64,000 nucleotides of DNA, from contig JADJUF010000019.1 in assembly GCA_016717005.1 (NCBI GenBank), positions 62,001 to 126,000 of the forward strand, given 5' to 3'. The stretch comes from Myxococcales bacterium (GTDB lineage: Bacteria; Myxococcota_A; Polyangia; Haliangiales; Haliangiaceae). Every line of letters starts with the position of its first letter. Positions within the stretch are counted from its first letter, which is position 1. A program made the translations under genes and the position numbers. Positions 10,987 through 22,640 of the stretch are shown in pieces. The notes below the pieces were generated by a model. The model searched no databases, was not told the origin of the DNA, and saw only the letters and a program-made list of their open reading frames with translations.

Positions 10987-11727
10987 TCAGAGGATCGGGA
11001 TCTCGACGGTCTGCAGGTCGAGGGCGGTGTTGCCGATCGCCAGCGCGCGGTTGACCAGCGGCGCCGAGTCGCCGAGCGACAGGCCGGCCGTGTTGAGCGC
11101 GGCGATCACGACCGTGTACGACTGACCGGTCGGGACCGGCAGCTGGGTGATCGCGATGTTGTTGCCCTCACCGGCGGTGCACAGGTTGCTGTCGTCGTCG
11201 AAGCCGTTCGAGCCGCCGGTGACCGTCGCGAGCACCGAGACCTTGTCGGCGCCGACCTGGCTGCAGGTCGTGGCCGAGCCCATGCGGGTCAGGTTCCAGC
11301 TCGCGGCGAAGAACGCGCGGTCGGTGTAGAGCGACACGTTGAGCGGCGACAGCCCGGCCTCGGTCACCGTCGCGGCGTAGTCGCCCGAGATGGCGTACTT
11401 GGTCGCGCCCGAGGTGTCGGTGATCTCGAGCCAGACGGTGTAGCCGCCGACCGGCAGGCGGTCCATCAGGCCGTGGGCGTCCGAGCACAGGTACTTGTCG
11501 CTGTACGGCTGGGACTCGCCGTCGCGGAGGGCGTACAGGTTGATCGTGCCCGACCCGGCCGGGCAGCTGCTCGCGATCGTGTTGTTGCTGCCGTCGGTCG
11601 ACACCAGCGACCAGGTGACGTCGATATCGCCCTCGCCGGTGGTGGTGGTGTCATCGGACACGATGATGCAACCAGCGGCCTGGGTGAGGCCCGCGAACAA
11701 CATTGCCGACAAGACTAGGTTCTTCAT
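10987..11727 (-). CDS. Putative lipoprotein, unknown function
   Basis: 246 residues. A short signal (MKNLVLSAMLFAGL) ends in TQAAGC, with the lipid-modified Cys at residue 20, followed by an acidic Thr-rich linker. A purine-rich ribosome site (GGGAGAA) precedes the ATG by a few bases, and the composition is less GC-extreme than its neighbours. The body is rich in Ser, Thr and Gly with beta-strand character. Recurrent features such as CPAGSGTINLYAL, LPVGGYTVWLEI and VPTGQSYTVVIAAL resemble Ig-like or CNA-B-like strands. The next lipoprotein gene upstream has a similar plan (clipped signal, then W.L and a final T..V), so the two may be distant paralogues. No enzyme motif was found. Confidence 0.72.
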   Translation of the reverse strand: MKNLVLSAMLFAGLTQAAGCIIVSDDTTTTGEGDIDVTWSLVSTDGSNNTIASSCPAGSGTINLYALRDGESQPYSDKYLCSDAHGLMDRLPVGGYTVWLEITDTSGATKYAISGDYAATVTEAGLSPLNVSLYTDRAFFAASWNLTRMGSATTCSQVGADKVSVLATVTGGSNGFDDDSNLCTAGEGNNIAITQLPVPTGQSYTVVIAALNTAGLSLGDSAPLVNRALAIGNTALDLQTVEIPIL

Positions 11728-11857
11728 GTTTCGTTCTCCCTGAGCATGGCCTCATCGGCCGGTGAGGATCCTGGCGGGCACTATCCCGCGCAAGCAGCAG
11801 AGGTGCAAGCGACGCGCCGATCCAGCGCGGGCAGCAAACGGGTAGGTGTGATCGAGC

Positions 11858-12280
11858 CTACGGCGCGCAGATGCACGGCCGGTTGGCGCAGTCGTCCACG
11901 TCCACGATAAGCAAGAGCGCGCCCAACGTCACGGCTTGCCCCGTGGCCACGTCGCGCACGATCACCGGCGGCGCCGTGTAGGTGTCGGGATCTGCGCTGG
12001 TCCCGTCCGCACATTCCGGAGTGATCGATAGGGCCACCGACCCCGTGGGCAGGTCGAAGGCCGTCACGCCGTGGTTGTCGTCGCACGCGAACGCCTGCCA
12101 GCGCCGGGTCGTGCCGGTGTCCCACCACAGGCGGATGCGGCCGATCCGCTCGCCCGCACAGTCGGGGATGTCCCGGTCGAGCCCGCTGCGCAGGGCCCAG
12201 GACAGCTCGACAGCGCCACCGGTGGGTTGAGTGCATCCGTGAACTCCAAGACACACGACCGTCGCGAGGATTCGCCACAC
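11858..12280 (-). CDS. Putative small lipoprotein, unknown function
   Basis: 140 residues from a GTG start chosen because it directly precedes a lipoprotein-like signal (RILATVVCLGVHGC). An in-frame ATG at 12385 would add 35 Pro/Ser-rich residues before the signal and leave only 21 bp to the divergent tolQ-like gene, so it is less likely. After the Cys, the protein shows ELSWALR, IRLWWDTG, FDLPTGSVALSI and a Cys pair near the C-terminus (DDCANRPCICAP). The beta-rich layout resembles the neighbouring lipoprotein at 10987-11727. No family was recognised. The 130 bp between the two lipoprotein genes holds no other gene. Confidence 0.6.
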   Translation of the reverse strand: MWRILATVVCLGVHGCTQPTGGAVELSWALRSGLDRDIPDCAGERIGRIRLWWDTGTTRRWQAFACDDNHGVTAFDLPTGSVALSITPECADGTSADPDTYTAPPVIVRDVATGQAVTLGALLLIVDVDDCANRPCICAP

Positions 12281-12406
12281 TGTGGCGTGGCTGCGGCGGG
12301 GTGGTTCGGAGGGTTCGACCGGTGGCGAGGCGTCCGTATTCACAGGCACGTGCGGTTCCGAAGTTGACCCGACAACGGACCCCATGCTATCGGGTAACCA
12401 CCGGAG

Positions 12407-13121
12407 ATGCCAGAACTTTCCAAGCTCGTTGGGGTCGCGCTGGACGCCGCAGGGTCGACCGACATGGTCTCCCTGATCAAGCAGGCGCACTGGATCGTCA
12501 AGGTCACGATGGCGCTGCTCACGGCGATGTTCCTCATCGGCGTGTACATCATCATCTACAAGACGCTGTACATCCGACGAGCGTCGCGCGAGTCGGTGAT
12601 GTTCAACGAGTCGTTCTGGCGCTCGCGCGACATCGAGCAGATCTACAAGCACGCGCAGATGCTGCGCAACAGCCCCATCTCGCAGATGTTCGTCGCCGGC
12701 TACACCGAGCTGGCCAAGCTGTCGGCCGACGACCGCATGAAGAACGACAAGGAGGGCAACCTCGAGAACGTCGAGCGCGCCCTCCGGAAGGCCCAGACCG
12801 TCGAGACCACCCGGCTCGAGTCGATGACCCCGTTCTTGGCCACGACCGGCTCGTCGGCGCCGTTCATCGGGCTGTTCGGCACGGTCATCGGCATCATGAC
12901 CGCGTTCCAGTCGATCTCGGGGCAGGGCAACGCCACCCTCGACACCGGTCGGCCCGCACATCGCCGAGGCGCTGTTCGCGACCGCGATCGGGTTGGTGGC
13001 GGCGGTGCCGGCGGTCATGGCGTACAACTACTTCGTGCGTCGCATCCGCGTCCTGCGGTCCGAGATGGAGACCTTCGAGCAGGACTACCTGAACATCATC
13101 AAGCGGCACTTCCTGCACTGA
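12407..13121 (+). CDS. TolQ/ExbB/MotA-type proton channel, one frameshift
   Basis: Translating from ATG 12407 and skipping one base near 12947 gives a 237-residue protein with the full MotA_TolQ_ExbB domain. It has a first membrane helix (VTMALLTAMFLIGVYIII), a long cytosolic segment, then TTGSSAPFIGLFGTVIGIM and, after the shift, EALFATAIGLVAAVPAVMAYN. These are the last two helices with the conserved Gly/Pro/Ala pattern. TolQ forms the inner-membrane stator that turns proton flow into envelope work with TolR. Without the skip the frame runs into nonsense after residue 180. Because the downstream frame keeps perfect family sequence to its stop, the extra G (GG at 12947-12948) is more likely a sequencing error than a mutation. 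Confidence 0.8.
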
Positions 13122-13222
13122 CGGGCGATCGCTCGTCGGGCCCGCGGGGGCCGCAGCCCGGCGCCGCGCACGAGACCACGGTCCCGGCGCGCGCGCGTGA
13201 TCACGAACCGAGGAGCCTCACC

Positions 13223-13664
13223 ATGGGCATGAAGGCCGGTGGCCACGACGAGATGAACAGCGAGATCAACGTGACGCCGATGGTCGACGTCATGCTGGTC
13301 TTGCTCATCATCTTCATGGTGACGGCGCCGATGATGAACACCGGCGTCGACGTCGATCTGCCCCAGGTCACGGCCCAGAAGGTCGAGGATCCCGAGGGCA
13401 AGCTGGTGCTGTCGATCAAGGCCGACCGCAAGCTGTACCTGGGCGGCACGCCGTGACGTGGACGGATCTGAAGGTGAAGCTTTCGGCCAACGAGACGGTG
13501 AAGAAGGAGGGCGCTGGATCCAGGTCGAAGCTGACAGCACGCTCCCGTACGCGGTCGTGGTCACCGCGATGGCGGTCGCCAAGGAGGCCGGCGTGCCCAA
13601 GGTCCTGTTGCTCACCGATCCCACCACGAACCTGAAGCTCGACGAGCTCGAGGCCAGCCCATGA
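13223..13664 (+). CDS. TolR/ExbD-type protein, two frameshifts
   Basis: The ATG at 13223 is preceded by AGGAG at a good distance. Three frames must be joined: 13223 to ~13453, ~13453 to ~13513, and ~13515 to 13664. The joined product has about 147 residues. Frame 1 gives the membrane anchor with the conserved proton-path Asp (INVTPMVDVMLVLLIIFMV) and VDLP. Frames 2 and 3 give the periplasmic domain ending KVLLLTDPTTNLKL. Each junction needs one inserted base (CCG|GTG near 13453, GC|TGG near 13514). TolR partners TolQ in the stator. Protein similarity continues cleanly across both junctions, so these look like lost bases in the assembly. The stop overlaps the next ATG (ATGA). Confidence 0.8.
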
Positions 13665-14349
13665 GCCTGTCCGGGACCGCGCTCCACACCTACTCCGGGT
13701 TCGGCACGGCGTTCATCACCGCCGCGGTCGGCGTGGCGGTGTGGTGGGCCGACAGCCAGGCCGACGACGCGGCGGCGAAGCCCGATCCGTACGCCGACAT
13801 GGAGGTGATCGACGCGGCCCTGGCCGAGAAGGCGCCGGCGCCGGTGGTGCAGCCGCAGAAGCAGTTCCGCCCGCCGCCTGATCCGGTCAAGCCCGAGGGC
13901 GTGTCGCGCGACGCCGACGCCAAGCCGGTCGACCAGCCCAAGGACGAGCCCACGGCGCCGGTCGACATCAACGCGGTCTTGAACAAGCACCGCGCCGACG
14001 ACGAGGAGCTCCCGGTCGGGCCGGCGACCCAGCCGGTGGTCGGCGCGTTCGACGGCTCCGACGACGGGTGGGGCGACGAGACGCGCGGCGACCCGTACCT
14101 GGGCGCGCTCAAGAGCGACCTCTTGCGCGGCTGGGAGTTCCCCGAGATCCTGTCCGAGGTCGGCACGCCGATCGGCTGCATCCACCTCGAGCCCGACGGC
14201 ACGATCCCCGAGTACGTGCTGCGCGAGAAGAGCGGCAACGCCGAGCTCGACGACTCGGTCGAGCGCGCGCTGGAGGCGCTGCAGAAGCGTCGCGAGAAGA
14301 CCCCGAAGCCGGTGCCGACGTACCTCGTCCCCAAGACCAGGAAATGGAT

Positions 14350-14371
<22 letters not shown>
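13661..14371 (+). CDS. TonB/TolA-like periplasmic-spanning protein
   Basis: 236 residues. One N-terminal membrane helix (residues ~12-29) is followed by a long Pro/Lys/Asp-rich periplasmic stretch (~35-130, e.g. QKQFRPPPDPVKPEG). A C-terminal domain (~140-236) has a TonB-like plan: a hydrophobic strand IGCIHLEPDGTI, then VLREKSGNAELDDSVERALEAL, then a positively charged end. Position and topology fit the energy transducer that links TolQR to the outer membrane. Sequence similarity to TolA itself is not obvious. It starts in the tolR stop (ATGA overlap) and its own end overlaps the start of the TolB gene by 22 bp, so the four genes are clearly one operon. Confidence 0.75.
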
Positions 14372-15693
<1,322 letters not shown>

Positions 15694-15699
15694 TCGACG

Positions 15700-15775
15700 G
15701 CGGGTTCGCCGAGCCCAGGCAGGTGCAGGGGACCCCGAGGTCGGAGGTCTCATCCAGACCGGGTCGGTACCTCGA
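15700..15775. repeat. Dispersed ~75-bp element, copy 1
   Basis: The sequence from GCGGGTT at 15700 through CCCAGGCAGGTGCAGGGG (15714 on) and CATCCAGACC to GTCGG recurs at 46452-46530, with roughly 80 percent identity over the aligned core. In both places it begins 7-9 bases after the stop codon of a rightward gene. It is in neither case a tRNA, and no open frame is shared. It may be a small mobile or structured element; the rest of the gap (15776-15931) shows nothing recognisable. Confidence 0.6.
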
Positions 15776-15931
15776 GGGTCGACCCGCGAGCGATCGTCGT
15801 GCTCGCCGTCGCGCACCAGAAGCGAACGCCGGGGTACTGGCGCACGCGGCTCACGCCCTGACGTCGCACGCCGCGGTCGACCGAGGGCGCCACGCCGTCC
15901 GCGGCAGTGGCGCGCCCCCGCCCGCGCCGCG

Positions 15932-18121
<2,190 letters not shown>

Positions 18122-18177
18122 GACTCTCTCCTGTGGATGGGTTGCTCCACCATGGCCCTTCTCAGCTGATACGTACA

Positions 18178-18214
18178 GGAGCAAGGTCGTATCGGAGTGA
18201 TAGCTATGGGTTAT
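18178..18214 (-). promoter_or_regulatory. Predicted OxyR-type operator upstream of katG
   Basis: OxyR recognises four ATAG/CTAT elements spaced 11 bp apart. Here GTAT (18189-18192), ATAG (18200-18203) and TTAT (18211-18214) occur with exactly that spacing; the fourth position (18178-18181, GGAG) is weak. Overlapping inverted repeats GATACG/CGTATC (18168-18173, 18188-18193) and GTGATA/TATCAC (18197-18202, 18212-18217) strengthen the case. The local AT content is far above the surroundings. No oxyR gene is in the window. Confidence 0.7.
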
Positions 18215-18246
18215 CACAGGCCGGGCGCCGAGGCGGTGACCGTCGC

Positions 18247-18421
18247 GCAGGTCAGCGCGAGATCCGCGCGGGGTTCGTGCAGGTCAGCGCGAGATCCGCG
18301 CGGGGGCGCAGGTCAGCGGATCAGCGCGGCGCGAGATCAGCGCGAGATCAGCGCGTGGTCCGGCAGGTCAGCGCGGGCGGCAGGGGCGAGGGCGCGCGGG
18401 AGATCAGCGCGAGATCAGCGC
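18247..18421. repeat. Short tandem repeats abutting the 3' end of the DUF2271 gene
   Basis: A 26-bp unit (GCAGGTCAGCGCGAGATCCG...) occurs at 18247-18272 and 18279-18304. An 11-bp unit GAGATCAGCGC occurs in pairs at 18333-18354 and 18400-18421. The last copy contains the stop codon of the leftward gene ending at 18415, so the array looks like an expansion of that gene's 3' end. It fills nearly all of the non-operator part of the katG upstream gap. Confidence 0.75.
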
Positions 18422-19284
18422 CGACGCCGGACCGCGAGCGCGAGCGCGAAGCCGAGCCCGACCACCAGCGGCACCGGGCCGCCGCCGGTGCTGCAGCCGC
18501 CGGTGACGGTGTTGGCGCCGCCGCCGCCAGCGGGCGGGCAGTCGCCGTCGGTGGCGTCGGTGCAGCCGACCGGGCAGCAGCCGTCGTCGGGGCCGCACGC
18601 GGAGATCGTCGCGAGCGCGCACGCGGCGGTGCAGGCCGCGGCGCTGCCGACCAGGGTGTTGGTCTGGCACGCGTCGGCGGGCGCCGGGCACGAGGTCGGG
18701 CAGGTGGCGATGGGATCGCAGGTCTCGCCCGCGTCGAGCGTGCCGTCGCCGCAGGTGGCGCTGACCATCGCGGTGTAGGTGATGCCGACGGTGTTGAAGC
18801 CGCCGCTGGTCAGGTTGGTCTGGGTCGCCGACGTGCCGTTCTTGACGAACGTGAACGTGCCCTGGTCGTTCTCGGCGGCGGTGCTCGAGTTGCGATCGGC
18901 CAGCTCCATGCGGATCGTGTAGGTGCCGTCGGGGACCTCGGCGCCGGCGCGGTTCTTCAGGTCCCACGTCAGGTTGAGGGTCGGCACGTGATCCGGCCGG
19001 GTCGCGCCCGACACCGCGTCGACGTCGGCGGCGCCGGCCTTGGCCGTCCACGCCACCAGGTGCGATCGGCGGGTGTTGGCCCAGCGGCCGACGGTCTTCA
19101 CGAACGTGCCGGCGGGGTCCTCGATCCACACCGCGACGACGTTGCGCGGGGCGTAGTTGCCGCCGTGGGCGGTGGTCTTGAACGTCACCTGCAGCGACGC
19201 CTGCGCCGTCGCCGGTGCGGCCGCGCCAGCGAGGGCCGCGGTGATCAGGGCGACGAGCGCGAGCAGCGAGGTGCGGGCGGCCAT
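18415..19284 (-). CDS. DUF2271-type exported protein with MYXO-CTERM-like anchor
   Basis: 289 residues. A Sec signal (LLALVALITAALAGAAAPATAQA) is followed by ~150 residues resembling DUF2271 (VTFKTTAHGGNYAPRNVVAVWIED, then TWDLKNRAG...VPDGTYTIRMEL). This is a periplasmic beta-sandwich often paired with iron-uptake genes. Next comes a Cys-rich stretch (CGDGTLDAGETCDP..., over 15 Cys) of the kind common on myxobacterial surfaces. The C-terminus is a tripartite sorting tail: GGCSTGGG, one membrane helix (PLVVGLGFALALAV) and RRRR. This is the MYXO-CTERM plan, in which the Cys is thought to be processed by a myxosortase and the protein displayed at the surface. Confidence 0.8.
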   Translation of the reverse strand: MAARTSLLALVALITAALAGAAAPATAQASLQVTFKTTAHGGNYAPRNVVAVWIEDPAGTFVKTVGRWANTRRSHLVAWTAKAGAADVDAVSGATRPDHVPTLNLTWDLKNRAGAEVPDGTYTIRMELADRNSSTAAENDQGTFTFVKNGTSATQTNLTSGGFNTVGITYTAMVSATCGDGTLDAGETCDPIATCPTSCPAPADACQTNTLVGSAAACTAACALATISACGPDDGCCPVGCTDATDGDCPPAGGGGANTVTGGCSTGGGPVPLVVGLGFALALAVRRRR

Positions 19285-19332
19285 CCAGGAATCATCGCCG
19301 CCGGATCGCGCCCGGCCTAGCGAAAAAGTCGC

Positions 19333-20925
19333 TCAGGCCTCGCCACCGCGTCGCGTCGCGAGGACCTGCGCGCACCGCGCCGGTGTCATCAGCGGCGCCA
19401 GCCAGCGGTCGACCAGCAAGATCACCGGCGCGACCTGGGCGACGTCGACCGGGTACCAATCGGACAGGCGCTGCTCGAGCACCGCCCACGCGCGCGCGAG
19501 GTCGTTGGCGCGGGCGAGCGCGCGCGCCACCTCGACCGCCTGGTCGAAGCCGAGCCCCGGGTTGCCGGGATCCCAGCGCGCCACCAGCTCGTCGTCGAGG
19601 CCGTAGACCGAGGCCAGCGCGAAGCAGTGCGCGGCGAGGGCCTCCGGCTTGCCGGCGAACCGCTTGCCGGTCGTGGCGGTGGCGACCGCGTCGGCGAAGC
19701 TCGCGCGGGCGTCGCGCTCGGGGCGGGGCGCGCGCGCGTCGAGATCGCGCAGCAGGCACGCGTCGCGGCGCGCCGCCAGGTTGGCCGGGACGACCTTCGC
19801 CGCGCGCTTGATGATCCCGGGATCGTCGAGCTCGCGCGCGGCCCGGCGCAGGAGCCGGCACTGATCGGTGAACACGTTGCCGGCGTAGACCGCGGCGGGG
19901 TTCGCGACCAGCGCGGTCGCCAGCGGCACGACCTCGGCCCAGGCGCCGGCGAAGGCGTGTAGCTCGGCGGCGGCGGCGGCGGCGGCGGCGTCACCGGCGC
20001 CCGCGAGCGCGGTCAGCACCTCGAGCGCGAGCTGGGTCTCGGCCCGGCGCGCGGCCTGGGTCGCCTGCTTGACGGAGCGCGGCCGGCGCGTCGACGGGAC
20101 CGGCGGCGGCGGCGGTGACGCCGGCGGCGACCACCGGCGCTCGACCTTCGCGGCGCACGCCGATCCCGGCCACAGCTGCACGCGGATCTGCTCGGGGCCC
20201 TTGGCCAGGCCGCGGTGCGACGCGCGCACGCGCCAGGTGCCCGGCGCGACCTGGACCCGCCGCGCGTCGGGCAGGTAGTCGGTGCAGCCGAGCACCGCGA
20301 CCGCGCCGTCGGTGACCGCGAGGCTGGCCAGCGTCACGTGATCCCAGGCCGCCGCGTCGTCGGCGGGCGGGGCCGCGTGCACCTCGATGGTCACGCGCAC
20401 GTCGTCGACGGCCTCGGTGCCGATGCCGACGACGCCCGCGGCCGATGCGACGCGATCCTCGACCGCCTGCACCGTCCACGCGTCCGAGAGATCGCCGCCC
20501 GCGTGGGGATCGCAGACATGGATCTGGCGGTAGTCGGCGAACAGCGTGAACGGCCGTGCCGCGGCCTTCTTGCCGGCCGCGGGCTTCGCGGCCGTGGCGG
20601 GCCTCGTGGCCGTCGCGGGCCTCGTGGCCGTGGCGGGCCTCGTGGCCTTCGCGGGCTTGGCGGGCTTCGTGGCCGTGCCGGGCCTCGTGGCCGTGGCGGG
20701 CTTCGTGGCCTTCGCGGGCTTGGCGGGCTTGCCGGGCTTCGCGGGCTTCGTGGCCTTGGCGGGCTTGGCGGGCTTGCCGGGCTTCGCGGGCCTCGCGGCC
20801 GTGATCGTCGCCGCCCTCGCCCTCGTCGCCGGAGGCTTGTGCGCGGCGGCTGGAGCCTTCTTCGTTGCCCTCGCAGGCTTGTTCCTGTCCGTCTTGTCGG
20901 TGGCGGACGCGCGCGGCTTCGACAT
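19333..20925 (-). CDS. Protein with long Lys/Ala/Pro-repeat N-terminus, unknown function
   Basis: 530 residues. Residues ~1-125 are low-complexity, built of PAKPAKATKPA and PATATRPATATK repeats with strong positive charge. This resembles the histone-H1-like tails of AlgP/Hc1-type proteins and suggests DNA or polyanion binding. Residues ~128-290 form a folded, mostly beta domain (FTLFADYRQIHVCDPHAGGD, APGTWRVRASHRG, IRVQLWPG). A Pro-rich linker precedes the helical C-terminal region (~320-530, Ala-rich with LDDELVARWDPGNPGLGFD). The C-terminal part is not a recognised family. The ATG at 20925 was chosen because the basic tail begins at once. The repeat tract at the DNA level covers about 20560-20815 and could vary in length between strains. 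Confidence 0.65.
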   Translation of the reverse strand: MSKPRASATDKTDRNKPARATKKAPAAAHKPPATRARAATITAARPAKPGKPAKPAKATKPAKPGKPAKPAKATKPATATRPGTATKPAKPAKATRPATATRPATATRPATAAKPAAGKKAAARPFTLFADYRQIHVCDPHAGGDLSDAWTVQAVEDRVASAAGVVGIGTEAVDDVRVTIEVHAAPPADDAAAWDHVTLASLAVTDGAVAVLGCTDYLPDARRVQVAPGTWRVRASHRGLAKGPEQIRVQLWPGSACAAKVERRWSPPASPPPPPVPSTRRPRSVKQATQAARRAETQLALEVLTALAGAGDAAAAAAAAELHAFAGAWAEVVPLATALVANPAAVYAGNVFTDQCRLLRRAARELDDPGIIKRAAKVVPANLAARRDACLLRDLDARAPRPERDARASFADAVATATTGKRFAGKPEALAAHCFALASVYGLDDELVARWDPGNPGLGFDQAVEVARALARANDLARAWAVLEQRLSDWYPVDVAQVAPVILLVDRWLAPLMTPARCAQVLATRRGGEA

Positions 20926-21001
20926 CGCTCGACGGTGCCAGAATCCTCCGCGACACGCGACCGCCTCGCGCGGGGTGAACGCTGGCCCGCATGGTGCAAT
21001 C

Positions 21002-21445
21002 ATGCGGCGCATGAAGCGACGTGTTCCGACACGACGGCCGGCGGCGCTGGTCGGGCTGTTCTTGCTGACGGGGGCGCTGGCGGTGGTGGGCGGGTTGATG
21101 CTGGTGGTGCGGCCGGATGGGTCGTGGCTCCGGCTGTCTCCGGACCTGCTGACGCCGACGCCGTTCGGCAGCTACCGCGTGCCCGGCCTGGTGCTGGCGT
21201 TGATCGTCGGCGGCAGCCAGCTCGCGGGCGGCGTGGCGGTGCGCCAGCGCCGGCCCGGTCACCTGCGGCTGGCGACCGTCGCGGCGCTGGTGCTCGGTGG
21301 ATGGATCGCGCTGCAGGCGGTCGTGCTGGGGACGATCGTGTGGCAGCAGCCGGTGTTCCTGCTGGTGTCGATCGTCGAGCTCGGCATGATCGCGTCGGTG
21401 CTGCCGCGGACGGCGGCGCAGGGCCGGCGTCGCCGCGCGCGGTGA
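21002..21445 (+). CDS. Small integral membrane protein, unknown function
   Basis: 147 residues with a basic N-terminus (MRRMKRRVPTRRP) and four predicted membrane helices: ALVGLFLLTGALAVVGGLML, VPGLVLALIVGGSQLAGGVA, LATVAALVLGGWIALQAVVLG and FLLVSIVELGMIASVL. It ends in a basic RRRRAR. A second ATG lies at 21011. Family not recognised. It is divergent from the Lys-repeat gene across 76 bp and is followed by 124 bp with no gene before the kinase pair. Confidence 0.6.
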   Translation: MRRMKRRVPTRRPAALVGLFLLTGALAVVGGLMLVVRPDGSWLRLSPDLLTPTPFGSYRVPGLVLALIVGGSQLAGGVAVRQRRPGHLRLATVAALVLGGWIALQAVVLGTIVWQQPVFLLVSIVELGMIASVLPRTAAQGRRRRAR

Positions 21446-21569
21446 CGCGCAGAGGGTGCGCGATCGGCCGGCACGTCGGGCGCTCGATGCGGGATGACCG
21501 CGAACGCGCGGGGTGCACGCGGTCGCGACGGTCGAGCCCGCTGGCACGGCTGATGCTTCCTGGTCGTGC

Positions 21570-22640
21570 ATGGAGGCGCTGCGCGAGCTCATCAAGCAGC
21601 GATTCGCCGGCGCGGTGATCGACGACCTGCGGCCGCTGGGCGCCGATCTGGGCGACGACGCGACGCACAAGGACCTCGGCTACGGCGTGCCGATCCGCGT
21701 CGCCTTCCACGACGGCGCCGGCCGCGCCCGGGTCGTGGTGTTCCACACCGCGCGCGCCGACACCTTCGGCCACGACCGCCGCGCCGATCGCCTCAGCGAG
21801 ATGGTGCTGGCCTACGACACCTTCGCCGATGTGCCCGCCCACGTGGCGGCGCTCGACGTGGGCGTGATCGCGGCGGATGGGCGCCTGCGCTCACTGGCCG
21901 ACACCGGCGAGCCGTACCTGCTGACCGAGTGGGCCGACGGCGCGCCGTACGCGGACGACCTGCGGCGCGTGGCCGAGCGCGGCGTCACCGACACGGACCG
22001 CCAGCGCGTCGATCAGCTCGCGGCGTACCTGGCCGCGCTGCACACGCCCCGCGGTGGTCCCCCCCCGGTCTACGCCCGCGCGGTGCGCGACCTCATCGGC
22101 GCCGGCGAGGGGATCTTCGGCATGATCGACGGCTACCCGACCGACGCGCCCGGTGCGGCGCCGGCGCGGCTGCGCGCGCTCGAGGCCCGGTGCGTCGAGT
22201 GGCGGTGGCGGCTGCGCGATCGCGGCCCGCGGCTCGCGCGGATCCACGGCGACTTCCACCCGTTCAACGTGCTGTTCGACACCGACGGGGTGCTGCGGCT
22301 GCTCGACGCCAGCCGCGGGTCGGTCGGCGAGCCGGCCGACGACCTGACCGCGCTGGCGGTGAACTACGTGTTCTTCGCCATCGATCATCCGGGCGCGTGG
22401 CGGGCCGGGCTCGGGGAGCTGTGGCACCGGCTCTGGCGTGGGTGGCTGGCCGCGACCGGCGACCGCGAGGTGCTCGAGGTGGCGGCGCCGTGGCTGGCGT
22501 GGCGCGCGCTGGTGGTGTGCAACCCGCGCTGGTACCCGCGGCTGTCGGCGCGCGGGCGCGACGCGATCCTGGGCTGGGTCGAGCGCGTGCTGGCGGCGCC
22601 GGCGCTGGTCGTGGCCTCGGCCGACGAGGTGCCGCCGTGA
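21570..22640 (+). CDS. Aminoglycoside-phosphotransferase-family kinase
   Basis: 356 residues from ATG 21570. The choline/aminoglycoside kinase core is visible: the catalytic loop IHGDFHPFNVLF (Asp base and Asn Mg ligand) near residue 228, then the second Mg-binding Asp in LRLLDASR. Upstream, YLLTEWADG is the hinge. Such kinases phosphorylate small hydroxyl compounds; resistance function should not be assumed. Its stop overlaps the GTG of an APS-kinase-like gene (GTGA), so the two are translationally coupled. In other bacteria, APH-like and P-loop small-molecule kinase domains are found fused, which supports joint action on one substrate or pathway. Confidence 0.83.
   Translation: MEALRELIKQRFAGAVIDDLRPLGADLGDDATHKDLGYGVPIRVAFHDGAGRARVVVFHTARADTFGHDRRADRLSEMVLAYDTFADVPAHVAALDVGVIAADGRLRSLADTGEPYLLTEWADGAPYADDLRRVAERGVTDTDRQRVDQLAAYLAALHTPRGGPPPVYARAVRDLIGAGEGIFGMIDGYPTDAPGAAPARLRALEARCVEWRWRLRDRGPRLARIHGDFHPFNVLFDTDGVLRLLDASRGSVGEPADDLTALAVNYVFFAIDHPGAWRAGLGELWHRLWRGWLAATGDREVLEVAAPWLAWRALVVCNPRWYPRLSARGRDAILGWVERVLAAPALVVASADEVPP

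Noticed and set aside
18122..18217. N-terminal extension of KatG to 18217
   Set aside because: It would encode a peptide unlike KatG and cover the operator and ribosome site; the ATG at 18121 has an ideal ribosome site.
21570..22640. Aminoglycoside-resistance gene
   Set aside because: Family membership alone does not show resistance; the coupling to a small-molecule kinase suggests a metabolic role.
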